Part shown: positions 41,369 to 50,828 of the stretch, one piece after another
How the letters are laid out: every line of letters begins with the position of its first letter
Numbering within the stretch: the first letter of the stretch is position 1
NCBI GenBank assembly: GCA_024703855.1
Contig: CP087965.1
Location: forward strand, 3,092,001-3,156,000
Direction of reading: 5' to 3'
Length of the DNA: 64,000 nt
From: Polaromonas sp. P2-4
Lineage (GTDB): Bacteria; Pseudomonadota; Gammaproteobacteria; Burkholderiales; Burkholderiaceae_C
Translations under genes and position numbers: made by a program
Notes under the pieces: generated by a model
Database searches by the model: none
Told to the model about the DNA's origin: nothing
What the model saw: the letters and a program-made list of their open reading frames with translations, nothing else

Positions 41369-42507
41369 TTAAACGATGGCGAAGTGTTCGGTACCGGCGG
41401 CTAAATCAACCGACTTGGCGCGCTGCGAGTTGAGCTTGATCTGCAGGCGCAAATCGTTCACCGAATCGGCGTTGCGCAGCAGCGTCTTCGTAAGTAATCT
41501 GGTGACTTTCGAAGGCGTCAAACAACGCCTGGTCAAAGGTCTGCATGCCCAAGTTGCGGCTTTTCTTCATGATTTCCTTGATCTCGGAGACATCGCCCTT
41601 GAAGATCAGGTCGGAAATCAGCGGTGAATTGAGCATGACCTCGACCACCTGCAATGCGACCCTTGCTGTCTTGCTTGGGTATCAGCCGCTGCGAAACCAG
41701 CGCTTTCAGGTTGAGTGACAAATCCATCAGCAACTGCGGGCGGCGCTCTTCGGGGAAAAAGTTGATGACCCGGTCCAGCGCCTGGTTGGCGCTGTTGGCG
41801 TGCAGTGTGGCCAGGCACAGGTGGCCGGTTTCGGCAAAGGCGATGGCATGTTCCATGGTTTCGCGGTCGCGGATCTCGCCCATCAAAATCACATCAGGCG
41901 CTTGTCGCAGGGTGTTTTTCAGTGCAGCTTCCCAGCTGTCAGTGTCCAGGCCCACCTCGCGTTGGGTCACCACACAGTTTTTGTGGGGATGCACAAACTC
42001 CACCGGGTCTTCAATCGTGATGATGTGGCCAAACGATTGCTCGTTGCGCCAGTCCACCATGGCGGCCAGCGTGGTGGACTTGCCCGAGCCGGTGGCGCCC
42101 ACCAAAATGGTCAGGCCGCGCTTGGACATCACCACTTCCTTGAGTACCTGGGGCACGCCCAGCGCGTCGATGGTGGGCAGCACCGCCGGAATCACCCGCA
42201 TCACCATGCCGACCTTGCCCTGCTGGATGAACGCATTCACACGAAAACGCCCCACACTGGGTGGCGAAATGGCGAAATTGCATTCCTTGGTGCGTTCAAA
42301 CTCGGCGGCCTGCTTGTCGTTCATGATGGCGCGAGCGAGTGCCAGCGTATGGCCAGCATTGAGCGGCTGGGGCGACACCTTGGTGATCTTGCCGTCCACC
42401 TTCATGGCAGGTGGAAATTCGCTCGTGATGAACAGGTCGCTACCGTTGCGGCTGACCATCAGCTTGAGCAGGTCGTTGATGAATTTACTGGCTTGATCGC
42501 GTTCCAT
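41369..42507 (-). CDS. pilU: Type IV pilus retraction ATPase PilU, two apparent frameshifts
   Basis: About 380 residues. Walker A is LVGATGSGKSTTLAAM, the Asp box and Walker B follow around DVILMGEIRDRETMEHAI, and the His box is AETGHLCLATLHANSANQAL. N-terminal NDLLKLMVSRNGSDLFITSE is typical of PilU. Frame breaks: T inside a CpG at 41650 (restored GRIAVVEVMLNSPLI) and an inserted A at 41481 (restored TYEDALRNADSVNDL), giving a natural stop at 41369-41371 after AAGTEHFAIV. It lies downstream of pilT; together they retract the pilus. Confidence 0.9.
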
Positions 42508-42615
42508 GAGCGACTCCTTTCAAACAGATTCTGTAGCCGCCGCAAACACGGCAGGATGAGAGCTCTTCAACCAAGCAGGGGCCGCGGGACTGGCTTCGCC
42601 AGACCGCAGGCGCAG

Positions 42616-42665
42616 CGGCCCCCTCGGGGGGCAGCGTAGTACACGAAGTGACAAGCGTGGGGGCC
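42616..42665. repeat. Family B repeat (copy 2) between pilT and pilU
   Basis: GGCCCCCTCGGGGGGCAGCG, TAGTACACGAAGTGACAAGC, GTGGGGGCC: the reverse orientation of the copy in the hydrolase gene. It could form a strong GC hairpin separating the two cistrons. The rest of 42508-42673 has a PilU leader but no other feature. Confidence 0.75.
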
Positions 42666-42673
42666 ATATATCC

Positions 42674-43717
42674 TTAGCCGGGGAAGTTATCCGGGATCTT
42701 GGCTTTGCCGCGGGCTTCTGCGGCAGAAATCACGTTGCGCTTGACCAGCTCGGTCAGGTTCTGGTCCAGCGTCTGCATGCCCACGCTGTTGCCGGTCTGG
42801 ATCGACGAGTACATCTGCGCCACCTTGGCCTCCCGGATCAGGTTGCGGATGGCGCTGGTGCCCAGCATGATTTCGTGCGCGGCCACCCGGCCCTGGCCGT
42901 CTTTGGTTTTGCACAGCGTTTGTGAAATCACGGCCTGCAGCGATTCCGACAGCATGGAGCGGATCATTTCCTTTTCTTCGGCCGGGAACACGTCAATGAT
43001 CCGGTCGATGGTCTTGGCGGCACTCGACGTGTGCAGTGTGCCAAACACCAGGTGGCCGGTTTCAGCCGCCGTCATGGCCAGCCGAATGGTTTCGAGGTCA
43101 CGCATCTCGCCGACCAGAATCGCGTCCGGATCTTCGCGCAGGGCCGACTTCAAGGCCGCAGCAAAGCTCAGCGTGTGCGGGCCGACTTCACGCTGGTTGA
43201 TCAGGCATTTTTTCGACTCGTGCACAAACTCGATCGGGTCTTCCACCGTGAGGATGTGGCCATATTCGTTTTCGTTGAGGTAGTTGACCATGGCCGCCAG
43301 CGTGGTGGACTTGCCCGAGCCGGTGGGGCCGGTGACCAGCACCATGCCGCGCGGCTTGAGCGCCAGGTCGCCAAAAATCTTCGGGGCGTTGAGCTGCTCC
43401 AGTGTCAAAATTTTGGAGGGAATGGTCCGCAGTACCGCGCCCGCGCCACGGTTGTGGTTGAAGGCATTGACCCGAAAGCGCGCCAGCCCGTCAATTTCAA
43501 AGGAGAAGTCAACCTCTAAAAACTCTTCGTAGTTTTTGCGCTGGGTGTCGTTCATGATGTCGTACACCATGGCATGCACCTGCTTGTGCTCCAGCGGGTC
43601 AACGTTGATGCGCCGCACGTCGCCGTGAACGCGGATCATGGGCGGCAAGCCTGCCGACAGATGCAAGTCGGACGCCTTGTTTTTGACGCTAAAGGCCAGC
43701 AGCTGCGTGATGTCCAT
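42674..43717 (-). CDS. pilT: Type IV pilus retraction ATPase PilT
   Basis: A 347-residue hexameric motor, gene intact. It opens with ITQLLAFSVKNKASDLHLSA; Walker A is VTGPTGSGKSTTLAAM, Walker B region ILVGEMRDLETIRLAM, His box AAETGHLVFGTLHTSSAAKT, and the C-terminal AIRNLIREAKVAQMYS is the conserved retraction (AIRNLIRE) motif. It diverges from yggS across 50 bases, the usual arrangement in proteobacteria. Confidence 0.95.
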   Translation of the reverse strand: MDITQLLAFSVKNKASDLHLSAGLPPMIRVHGDVRRINVDPLEHKQVHAMVYDIMNDTQRKNYEEFLEVDFSFEIDGLARFRVNAFNHNRGAGAVLRTIPSKILTLEQLNAPKIFGDLALKPRGMVLVTGPTGSGKSTTLAAMVNYLNENEYGHILTVEDPIEFVHESKKCLINQREVGPHTLSFAAALKSALREDPDAILVGEMRDLETIRLAMTAAETGHLVFGTLHTSSAAKTIDRIIDVFPAEEKEMIRSMLSESLQAVISQTLCKTKDGQGRVAAHEIMLGTSAIRNLIREAKVAQMYSSIQTGNSVGMQTLDQNLTELVKRNVISAAEARGKAKIPDNFPG

Positions 43718-43767
43718 CCCGGGGAATCCTTGGAAGTCTAGGTTGATTCTGAGTTTACAGTTCGATT

Positions 43768-44505
43768 ATGACCATGATCGTGCGCAACCTTCAGCTTGTC
43801 CGTGACCGAATCACCACGGCCTGCTTTGCCGCCGGGCGCGACCCGGCCAGCGTGCGCCTGCTGGCGGTATCCAAAACCTTCGGCGCAGAGGCGGTGATCG
43901 ATGCCCTGTCAGACGGGCAGCGTGCGTTTGGCGAAAACTACATTGCCGAGGGCGTGGCGAAGATTCTGGCGCTGCGCGCTTTCCAGCAGGCCCAGGCCGC
44001 GCAAACGGCACAGGCCGGAACCCCTGCGGCCGCGCTGGAGTGGCATTGCATCGGCCCGGTGCAAAGCAATAAAACCCGGCTGGTGGCCGAACACTTTGAC
44101 TGGGTGCAGTCGGTAGACCGGCTGAAGATTGCGCAGCGGCTCAGCGAGCAGCGACCGCCGCATTTGCCGCCCCTGCAGATCTGCTTGCAGGTCAATGTGG
44201 ATGGCGGCGCCAACAAATCTGGCGTGGCACCCGAGGAGGCACTGGCGCTGGCGCAAGAAATCGCGCAATTGCCGCGGCTGACCCTGCGCGGACTCATGGC
44301 CATCCCCGAGCCTGCTACTGATTTTGTAGCTGCTTGCGCCCTGCACGCCAGGACGAAAGCCATTTTTGACCAGATAAATGCCGCTGCAGTGTTGCCCGCG
44401 CCCATGGACACCTTGTCGATGGGCATGACGGCCGACCTGGAGGCGGCCATCCATTCTGGCGCTACGCTGGTTCGCGTCGGTACGGCGATTTTTGGCGCTA
44501 GATAG
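43768..44505 (+). CDS. yggS: YggS/PLPHP family pyridoxal-phosphate homeostasis protein
   Basis: A 245-residue fold-type III PLP protein without known catalysis. The PLP lysine lies in RLLAVSKTFGAEAV, with FGENYIAEGVAKI, HCIGPVQSNKTRLVAEHF, the RGLMAIPEP motif and the phosphate-binding LSMGMTADLEAAI...TLVRVGTAIFG. It controls free PLP and amino-acid pools. Compared with relatives there are two insertions: an Ala/Gln stretch (QQAQAAQTAQAG) and a dispersed-repeat peptide (ATDFVAACALHA). Confidence 0.92.
   Translation: MTMIVRNLQLVRDRITTACFAAGRDPASVRLLAVSKTFGAEAVIDALSDGQRAFGENYIAEGVAKILALRAFQQAQAAQTAQAGTPAAALEWHCIGPVQSNKTRLVAEHFDWVQSVDRLKIAQRLSEQRPPHLPPLQICLQVNVDGGANKSGVAPEEALALAQEIAQLPRLTLRGLMAIPEPATDFVAACALHARTKAIFDQINAAAVLPAPMDTLSMGMTADLEAAIHSGATLVRVGTAIFGAR
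44313..44341. repeat. Family A repeat (copy 10), inside yggS
   Basis: TGCTACTGATTTTGTAGCTG followed by CTTGCGCCC. Translated as PATDFVAACALHA directly after the conserved MAIPEP motif. Confidence 0.7.
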
Positions 44506-44573
44506 CCCCCACGCTTTTCACTGCGTGTAATGCGCTGCCCCCCGAGGGGGCTAATTTTCCTAGGGGCGGCCCG
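44506..44573. repeat. Family B repeat (copy 3), after yggS
   Basis: CCCCCACGCTTTTCACTGCG, TGCGCTGCCCCCCGAGGGGG and AGGGGCGGCCCG in order. It starts at the yggS stop codon; it may work as a terminator-like hairpin between convergent genes. Confidence 0.75.
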
Positions 44574-44600
44574 TCGGAAAATTTGGTAGCGCCTGCCCGC

Positions 44601-45158
44601 TTATTTTTTCGGTGCGGCAGGCGGCTTGACGTTGCCGCAGTCCGCCGACAGCCATTTGCCCGAAGTGTCCATGTTCATGGTCTCGGCCTTGCCCCTGACC
44701 GTGGTGGTGGTCGCCATCTTCATGGTGTAGGCGCTGTCACTGACGTAGGTGATCTGGCCTTCGCCGCTGGACGGTGGCTGGGCGCAGGTGTAGGAAAACT
44801 TCATCGTGTTGCCACTGCGCGGCGAGTGGGTGGTCTTGCAGTCGCCCTGCTGTTGTGACGGCATTTCGTTGCGCTCGACCATTTCCTTGGTCATGCAAAT
44901 CTTCACGCTCATGCCGCCGGCGCCACCCTGGCCCATGCCCTGTTTGGCCAGCATGTCCTGCATTTGCTTGCGCTGTTCGGGGGGCATGCCGGCCATCTGC
45001 TTTTCCATGCTGGCCATGGCTTTTTCCATCTCGCCCGAGCCCGATTGCATCTTGTTGTGGATCTCCCACAAACCGGGTTTCATGGATTGCGCGGTCGCGC
45101 CTGTGGCCATGGCCATGGCCAGTGTGATCGTGGCCAGAAAAGTGGGGTTGAATTTCAT
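44601..45158 (-). CDS. DUF3617 periplasmic protein
   Basis: About 185 residues with a signal peptide (FLATITLAMAMATGATAQS). MKPGLWEIHNKMQSGSGEME and GQITYVSDSAYTMKMATTTT mark DUF3617; a Met/Gln-rich helix (MEKQMAGMPPEQRKQMQDML) and four Cys follow. The function is unknown. ATG 45158 is chosen because AAGG lies 7 bases upstream; ATG 45164 would have it directly adjacent. Confidence 0.82.
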   Translation of the reverse strand: MKFNPTFLATITLAMAMATGATAQSMKPGLWEIHNKMQSGSGEMEKAMASMEKQMAGMPPEQRKQMQDMLAKQGMGQGGAGGMSVKICMTKEMVERNEMPSQQQGDCKTTHSPRSGNTMKFSYTCAQPPSSGEGQITYVSDSAYTMKMATTTTVRGKAETMNMDTSGKWLSADCGNVKPPAAPKK

Positions 45159-45245
45159 GGGCATCCTTGTTGAAAAGACAAGTTTGGAGGGTGAGCTTGC
45201 ATTATTGCCAGCACGCACCGGTTGGCAATCCCTCCACCTTCATCT

Positions 45246-45725
45246 TCACACCCTCAAGGCCAGCCGGGTGGTGTTCTTCACCTCTTCCATCACCGCATAG
45301 GTGCGGGTTTCGCGCACGCCGGGCAGTTGCCACAGCACCGTGCCGGCAAACGAGCGGTAAGCGGCCATGTCGGCCATGCGGGTCTTGAGCAGGTAGTCAA
45401 AACCACCGGCGACCATGTGGCATTCCATGATTTCGGGGTGCACCTGCACCGCTGCCTTGAAGGCCTCAAACACATTGGGCGTGGTGCGGTCCAGCAGCAC
45501 CTCGACAAACACCATCATGCCGGCGCCCAGCTTGAGCGGGTTCAGCAAGGCCTCGTAGCCCAGGATGTAGCCGTCCCGCGTGAGCCGCTGCACCCGTGCC
45601 AGCACGGCGGTCGGCGACAGCGCCACGCTCTCGGCCAGCTTGAGGTTGGAAATGCGGCCATCCTGCTGCAGAACATTCAGGATTTTCAGGTCGATGCGGT
45701 CGATCTCGATGGTAGGGTCGCTCAT
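45246..45725 (-). CDS. Lrp/AsnC-family regulator (Lrp-like)
   Basis: 159 residues. The N-terminal HTH (LKILNVLQQDGRISNLKLAE, VALSPTAVLARVQRLTRDGY) is followed by an RAM effector domain (GGFDYLLKTRMADMAAYRSF). Length and sequence are close to Lrp/BkdR-type regulators of amino-acid metabolism. ATG 45725 is preferred over TTG 45734. It lies 56 bases downstream of a second, shorter Lrp-type gene in the same orientation. Confidence 0.88.
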   Translation of the reverse strand: MSDPTIEIDRIDLKILNVLQQDGRISNLKLAESVALSPTAVLARVQRLTRDGYILGYEALLNPLKLGAGMMVFVEVLLDRTTPNVFEAFKAAVQVHPEIMECHMVAGGFDYLLKTRMADMAAYRSFAGTVLWQLPGVRETRTYAVMEEVKNTTRLALRV

Positions 45726-45781
45726 GAAGGTCAATCAGGCAGAGGGAAGCGTTGGCGCTGGATGTGCGGATGCAGCCATTC

Positions 45782-46207
45782 TCACGTCAGTCGGTAGGTT
45801 TCGAGGTGGATGCTGGATTCCGTGTTGCTGATGCCCCGGATCAGGCGAATCCGCTCCAGCACCTTGGACAGCTCGGACAGGTTTTGGGCGCGCAGTTCGG
45901 CCAGCAGGTCCCAGCGGCCATTGGTGTCGTGCAGGGTGGCGACGCCGGGTTCACTGAGCAGGCTGGCAATCACCTTGCGTGCTTCGTTGCCCTCCACGGC
46001 AATGCTCATCCAGGCTTTGATCTCATTGGGTTGCGCGTCCGGTCGCAGGCGCACGGTGTAGCCGACGATGATGCCGGCGTCTTCCAGCTTGGTGATGCGA
46101 TTGGTGACCGTGCCGCATGATACCACCAACTTCAGGGCCAGTGTGGCCACGTTCATGCGCGCATCTTTGCGCAAAAGAGAAAGCAATTGTTGGTCGAGCG
46201 CATCCAT
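45782..46207 (-). CDS. Lrp/AsnC-family regulator (short type)
   Basis: A 141-residue protein. HTH: LDQQLLSLLRKDARMNVATL and VSCGTVTNRITKLEDAGIIV; effector domain: DTNGRWDLLAELRAQNLSEL and HLETYRLT at the end. It is divergent from the amino-acid ABC transporter region that starts at 46757, making that operon or a nearby amino-acid gene the likely target (inference). The AT-rich gap upstream (46208-46280) probably holds its promoter. Confidence 0.88.
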   Translation of the reverse strand: MDALDQQLLSLLRKDARMNVATLALKLVVSCGTVTNRITKLEDAGIIVGYTVRLRPDAQPNEIKAWMSIAVEGNEARKVIASLLSEPGVATLHDTNGRWDLLAELRAQNLSELSKVLERIRLIRGISNTESSIHLETYRLT

Positions 46208-46756
46208 GCTGTCATTTTGGCATTTTTTGTTAACTATTTGCTATAAATATGACAAAAAACTATCAACTTTGACGATTTCTATTGAAATGCCTTCTTGGGA
46301 CACTGCATGCACTCCAACACAGCCGGTGCCTCATGAAACGTCCCCCGACCCCCGAAACCCAATTCCTGAGTGCGCAAGATGCCGTCTGTGTCGTTGACCA
46401 CGAAACACAGACCCGGATCAAAAGCGATGTGCAGCGGAGGCAGGCGTTCATTGCCGGCCACCCGCTGGGTCTGGCGCAAGGCCTGTCCCGGCGCAGGGTC
46501 CGCGATGACTTTGCCGTAGCCACCCCCTTCCTGTCACTGGCCGCATGAGCGCCCGCGCCATGGAGCAGGGTGTCTGCCTGAGCGGTGCGCCAACCGATTT
46601 GCACCCCAGTCCCGATGTCGATTTTCTCGACCTCAACATCGCGCCCCACGTCCGCACGACCTTGGGCGGCGGGCTCACAGACCGGAAAGCACAGCGGCGC
46701 CGGCGCCACTTTTAAACAATGAATTTCGACTGTTTTAACCATAAAAGGAGACTCTG
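46208..46756. other. 549-bp region without a supported gene
   Basis: The first 75 bases are AT-rich with short repeats (TTTTTTGTTAACTATTTG, CTATAAATATGACAAAAAAC) as expected for an Lrp-type control region. The remainder is GC-rich and contains only short open frames (46333-46548 and 46554-46713 on plus, 46279-46479 on minus). None shows a domain, signal peptide or ribosome binding site that I recognise. It may be the remnant of a lost gene between the regulator and the transporter. AAAAGGAGA at 46742-46750 is the ribosome binding site of the next gene. Confidence 0.5.
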
Positions 46757-47521
46757 ATGAAACGATTCAAGATGTGGACACTGCTCGGCCTCGCGCTGCT
46801 GGCGGCAATCACGGCACAGGCACGCAGCCTCGATGAGGTGAAGAAGGAGGGCAAGATCATCATTGCCACCGAAGGGCAGTTCGCGCCCTTCAATTACTTT
46901 CAGGGCGCCAAACTTTCGGGCTTCGAGGTCGAGCTGGCTGAAATGGTGGCCAAAAAGATGGGCGTCAGCGTTGAATGGAAAGCCCTGGGCTTTGACGCGC
47001 TGCTGGCGGGGCTGCGCCAGGACCGCTGGGACCTGGTGATCTCGTCGCATGGCATCACCGACGAACGGGCTCGCGCTGTGACGTTTGCGGAGCCCCATTA
47101 CTGTTCGGGCGGATCCATTGTGTCGCTCGATCCGGCGATTCGCACCACCGCCGATTTGAGCGGCAAGGTGATCTCGGTCCAGACCGGTAGCACCTACATG
47201 GACAACGTCAAGAAGCTGACCAGCGTGAAGGATGTCAAGAACTTCCCGCAGGACACCGATGCCCGCAGCGCCCTGGTGTCACGCCGCGTCGACGCCTGGG
47301 TCACCGACAAGTTTGTTGCAAGCATCGCGATTGCCTCCAACCCGGGTGCCGGCATGAAGCTGGGCGACTTTGTGTTCATTGAGCGCATCGCAGCCGCCGT
47401 CGGCAAGGGCAATTCGTCGCTGGCGCAAGGCTACAACAAGGCGCTGGCGGAAGTGCTGGCCGATGGCAACTACAGCGCGCTATCGAAGAAGTACTTCAAT
47501 GAAGACGTGCGTTGCAAGTAA
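46757..47521 (+). CDS. Polar amino-acid ABC transporter, periplasmic binding protein (system 1)
   Basis: A 254-residue SBP_bac_3 protein. Signal peptide MKRFKMWTLLGLALLAAITA with AQA cleavage site; family motif IIIATEGQFAPFNYFQGAKLSG, FEVELAEMVAKKMGVSVEWK, DLVISSHGITDERARAVTFA and GSTYMDNVKK. The substrate is probably a polar or aromatic amino acid; it cannot be specified. First gene of a three-gene ABC operon. Confidence 0.92.
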   Translation: MKRFKMWTLLGLALLAAITAQARSLDEVKKEGKIIIATEGQFAPFNYFQGAKLSGFEVELAEMVAKKMGVSVEWKALGFDALLAGLRQDRWDLVISSHGITDERARAVTFAEPHYCSGGSIVSLDPAIRTTADLSGKVISVQTGSTYMDNVKKLTSVKDVKNFPQDTDARSALVSRRVDAWVTDKFVASIAIASNPGAGMKLGDFVFIERIAAAVGKGNSSLAQGYNKALAEVLADGNYSALSKKYFNEDVRCK

Positions 47522-47558
47522 GCGCATGTCATTACTCAGCCGATTGCCGGAGAATCCC

Positions 47559-48347
47559 ATGACGTTTTCATTTCCCCAGTGGCCCGGTCACTGGAGCCGA
47601 CAGCAGCGCAGCAGTGCGACCATGGTGCTGGCCACCGTGGTGCTGATGGTGGTGCTGTGGCTGATGGCCATTCCGCTGGCCCTCGCGCCCGGTCCCATAG
47701 GCGCGAATGCGCTGTCCTTTGCCGAAGGCACCCGCGTCACGGTCCAGCTTACCGTGATTGCCGGGCTGATCGGCATTGTCATCGGTGTGCTGGCGGCCCT
47801 GGGCAAGATCTCCCGGTTGCCGCCGCTGCGCTGGATCGCCTCGTTCTACATCTGGGTCGTGCGCGGCACGCCGCTGCTGGTGCAGGTGCTGTTTGTCTTT
47901 CTGGCCTTGCCAACCCTGGTGCCGGCGCTGCAGCTGAGCGATTTCGCATCGGCCTGTGTGGCGCTGGCCTTCAACGCCGGGGCCTACAACGCCGAGTCCA
48001 TCCGCAGCGGCCTGCTCGCGGTGCCCAGGGGGCAGATCGAGGCCGCCCGTTCCCTGGGGCTGTCGAGCTTTTTCACCTTCGTCGACGTGACCTTTCCGCA
48101 GGCTTTCAAGATCTCGCTGCCGCCGCTGGTCAACAACACGGTGGCCCTGCTCAAGGATTCGTCGCTGGCCTATGCGATCGGTGTGGTGGAACTGACCAAT
48201 GTGGGCAACCGCATTCAGGCCGCCACGTTCCAGCCGCTGCCCACGCTGGTGACCACGGCGGTCATCTACCTGGTGCTCACGACCGTGCTGACCCAGATCT
48301 CGGGCGCGGTGGAACGCCGCTACGACGTGGAAGGACGCCAGCCATGA
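47559..48347 (+). CDS. Amino-acid ABC transporter permease (system 1)
   Basis: About 262 residues, HisM/GlnP-type permease. [40 protein letters not shown] and the coupling-helix EAA loop ([20 protein letters not shown]) are visible, then [20 protein letters not shown]. Only one permease gene is present, so a homodimer is expected. ATG 47559 has GGAG 7 bases upstream; ATG 47526 is possible. Confidence 0.9.
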   Translation: MTFSFPQWPGHWSRQQRSSATMVLATVVLMVVLWLMAIPLALAPGPIGANALSFAEGTRVTVQLTVIAGLIGIVIGVLAALGKISRLPPLRWIASFYIWVVRGTPLLVQVLFVFLALPTLVPALQLSDFASACVALAFNAGAYNAESIRSGLLAVPRGQIEAARSLGLSSFFTFVDVTFPQAFKISLPPLVNNTVALLKDSSLAYAIGVVELTNVGNRIQAATFQPLPTLVTTAVIYLVLTTVLTQISGAVERRYDVEGRQP

Positions 48348-48374
48348 GCGCCCGCGCAGAACCGCTTCAAGCAA

Positions 48375-48423
48375 GCTCGCACTCCCTTGGGGGGCAGCCC
48401 GACATCGTCGGGCGTGGGGGCCA
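48375..48423. repeat. Family B-like repeat (copy 4) between permease and ATPase genes
   Basis: CTCGCACTCCCTTGGGGGGC, then the hairpin CCCGACATCGTCGGG and CGTGGGGGCC. It is a variant of family B and sits between two cistrons of one operon. Confidence 0.6.
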
Positions 48424-48424
48424 C

Positions 48425-49161
48425 ATGAGCACCCCCTGATCACCGTGGAGAAGGTCAACAAGCGGTTTGGTGCCCACCATGTGCTGCGCGACGTCTCCAC
48501 GCATTTCGAGGCCGGCCAGGTCACCGTGATCGTCGGCGCCTCCGGTTCGGGCAAGAGCACGCTGCTGCGCATGCTGAACCGGCTGGAGCGGCACGACTCG
48601 GGCCACATCCGGGTCGATGGCATCGAGGTGGATGACGACCTCACGCACCTGGACGCCCTGCGCCGCGAACTCGGCATGGTGTTCCAGCAGTTCAACCTGT
48701 TCCCGCACCTGACCGTGCTCGACAACGTGGCACTGGCGCCGCGGCGGGTGCGCAAGACGCCGCGCAGCGAGGCCAGTGCCCAGGCGATGGAGCTGCTCAG
48801 GCGGGTCGGCATGGAGGCGCACGCGCACAAATACCCGTTTGCGCTGTCCGGCGGCCAGCAGCAGCGCGTGGCGATCGCGCGGGCGCTGGCCATGCAGCCC
48901 AAGGTGATGCTGTTCGACGAACCCACCTCGGCGCTGGACCCGGAAATGGTCAAGGAAGTGCTGGATGTCATGAAGCAGCTGGCCCAGTCGGGCATGACCA
49001 TGATCATCGTCACGCACGAGATGGGCTTTGCCCGCGAAGTGGCCGACCGCGTGCTGTTCATTGACCAGGGGCAGGTGGCGCAGGACGCGCCGCCGGCCGC
49101 GTTCTTTGGCGCGCAGGAGAACCCGCGCATCCGGGCCTTTCTGGGCCAGGTGATCCATTGA
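48425..49161 (+). CDS. Amino-acid ABC transporter ATP-binding protein (system 1), one frameshift
   Basis: About 245 residues, GlnQ/HisP type. Walker [16 protein letters not shown] loop [16 protein letters not shown], signature [16 protein letters not shown], Walker [15 protein letters not shown] and H loop [15 protein letters not shown]. The natural start ATG 48425 is out of frame because one C is missing from the C run near 48435 (restored [16 protein letters not shown]). GTG 48445 would give a truncated start. Confidence 0.92.
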
Positions 49162-49182
49162 TCCTTGATCCACTGAACCTCT

Positions 49183-49206
49183 GATTCATTGATTCATTGA
49201 TTCATT
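49183..49206. repeat. Three tandem copies of GATTCATT
   Basis: Perfect 8-bp tandem repeat in the gap between the ATPase and porin genes, preceded by degenerate TGATCCATTGATCC units. No function is evident. Confidence 0.8.
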
Positions 49207-49297
49207 CGTCGGGGCACCCCAGCCGACCGACTCCCACCGGGGCGCGCCGCGCATGAACCCGCTGGTCAACTGCATCTGATTTTTAACAGGAGACAAC

Positions 49298-50723
49298 ATG
49301 AAAAGATCTGCAATCACCCTGATGCTGCTGGCGTCGGGCACTCTCAGCCTGCCGGCCCTGGCCCAGACCCCGAAGGATTTCGAGGAACTGCGCCAGGATC
49401 TCCTGCGCTTGCGCCAGGAGCTCAACCAGCTCAAGGCCCAGCCGCCCGCCGCAGCGCCGACGGCCAGCAGCGCCACCACCGAGCGCCTCGAGCAGTTGGA
49501 GCTCAAGCAAAAAGATGCGGTGCTGCTGGGGGACATTCCCGGCAGCTTCCGGCTGCCGGGCTCGGACACCTCGCTGCGCCTGTATGGCTTTGCCGAGCTC
49601 AATGCCGTGCATGAGTTCAAGGGCGACAATTCGGCCAACGACTACTCGACGTTTGCCCCTGTACGCGCCTATCAATGGATCGACCACGCGCACCGGCCAG
49701 ACCTTCCTGCATGCCCGCACGTCCCGCATCGGCATCGAAGCCTCCACCCCGACCCCCTACGGCCCGCTGGCGCTGAAGGTCGAGGGCGACTTCAACAATG
49801 AACCTCGCACCGGCAACAGCGCCGTGTTGGGAACGGTCGGCAACATCTTTACCCAGCAGCAGACCAACTCCTACAACTTCCGCCTGCGCCACGCCTACGG
49901 CCAGTTTGGCGGGCTGCTGGTCGGGCAGACCTGGTCGACGTTCATGGACCTCGACAACTCGCCGGAAACGGTGGATTTCAATGGCCCGATCGGCTCGACC
50001 TCCATTCGCCAGCCGCAGGTCCGCTATGCCTACAACACCAAGGACATGGGCACGTTCACGGTGGCGGCCGAAAATTCAGTGAGCTACGTGCTTGACAGCA
50101 CGGGTGCGGTGACAACGGCCGGCTTCTCCCGGGTGCCGGACTTCATCGCCCGCTGGGACAAGAGCTTCGGCTGGGGCGCGATGAGCCTGCGCGGGGTGAC
50201 CCATGAGCTGCGCATCAACGACGGCACCGCCGTCAATGTGTCCCGGCGCGGCTACGGCGTGGGCGCGACAGCTCTGGTGAAGATGCGTGACGCCAAGGAC
50301 TTCATGAGCTTTGCGCTGACCTATGGCAAAGGCATCGGGCGTTACCTCAACTACATCGAAGGCGCCTTCCACGACCCGGTGGCGAACGACATCCTGCTGG
50401 AAAAGGCGCTGGGTGTGGTGGTGGGCTACCAGTACAAGGCGAGTGACAGCTTGCGCGCCAACTTTGCGCTGGGCTGGCAGAAGAACTACGACAACGCCTA
50501 CACCGCCTTTGCCCGCGCCAACGGCCTGGACACCGCGACGGGCTCACTGGGGCAGTTCGCCATCAATCGCAGCGTTTATCAGGCGCACCTGGGCTTCATC
50601 TACAACCCGATCAAGAACGTGGACTTCGGCGCCGAGTATGTGTTTGGCCAGCGCAAGACGCTGAGCGGCGAAAAGGGCAATGTGTCGCGTGTGAACCTGT
50701 CGGCGAAGTATTACTTCAACTGA
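49298..50723 (+). CDS. DcaP-like trimeric outer-membrane porin, one apparent frameshift
   Basis: About 475 residues. Signal peptide MKRSAITLMLLASGTLSLPA, then a periplasmic coiled-coil segment (KDFEELRQDLLRLRQELNQL), then a 16-strand-type barrel beginning LRLYGFAELNAVHEFKG and ending in the Phe-Asn C-terminus YYFN. The coiled coil plus YGFxELN start is typical of DcaP porins that import dicarboxylates and other anionic solutes. The frame breaks at 49687-49691, a missing CG (restored WIDHARTGQTFLHARTSRIG). It lies in an amino-acid uptake neighbourhood and may be its outer-membrane gate. Confidence 0.87.
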
Positions 50724-50828
50724 GCGGGACGCGGGCGTGCGCGCCCGCCCGGTGGGACGGGCGGCGCGCCGGTCCTGCTGCGCAGGTGGCGGCCCTGGAT
50801 TCCGACCCCATCCTGAACGGAGCCTCCC

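Noticed and set aside
49183..49206. Start of a CRISPR array
   Set aside because: Only three 8-bp head-to-tail units without spacers; no cas genes anywhere in the window.
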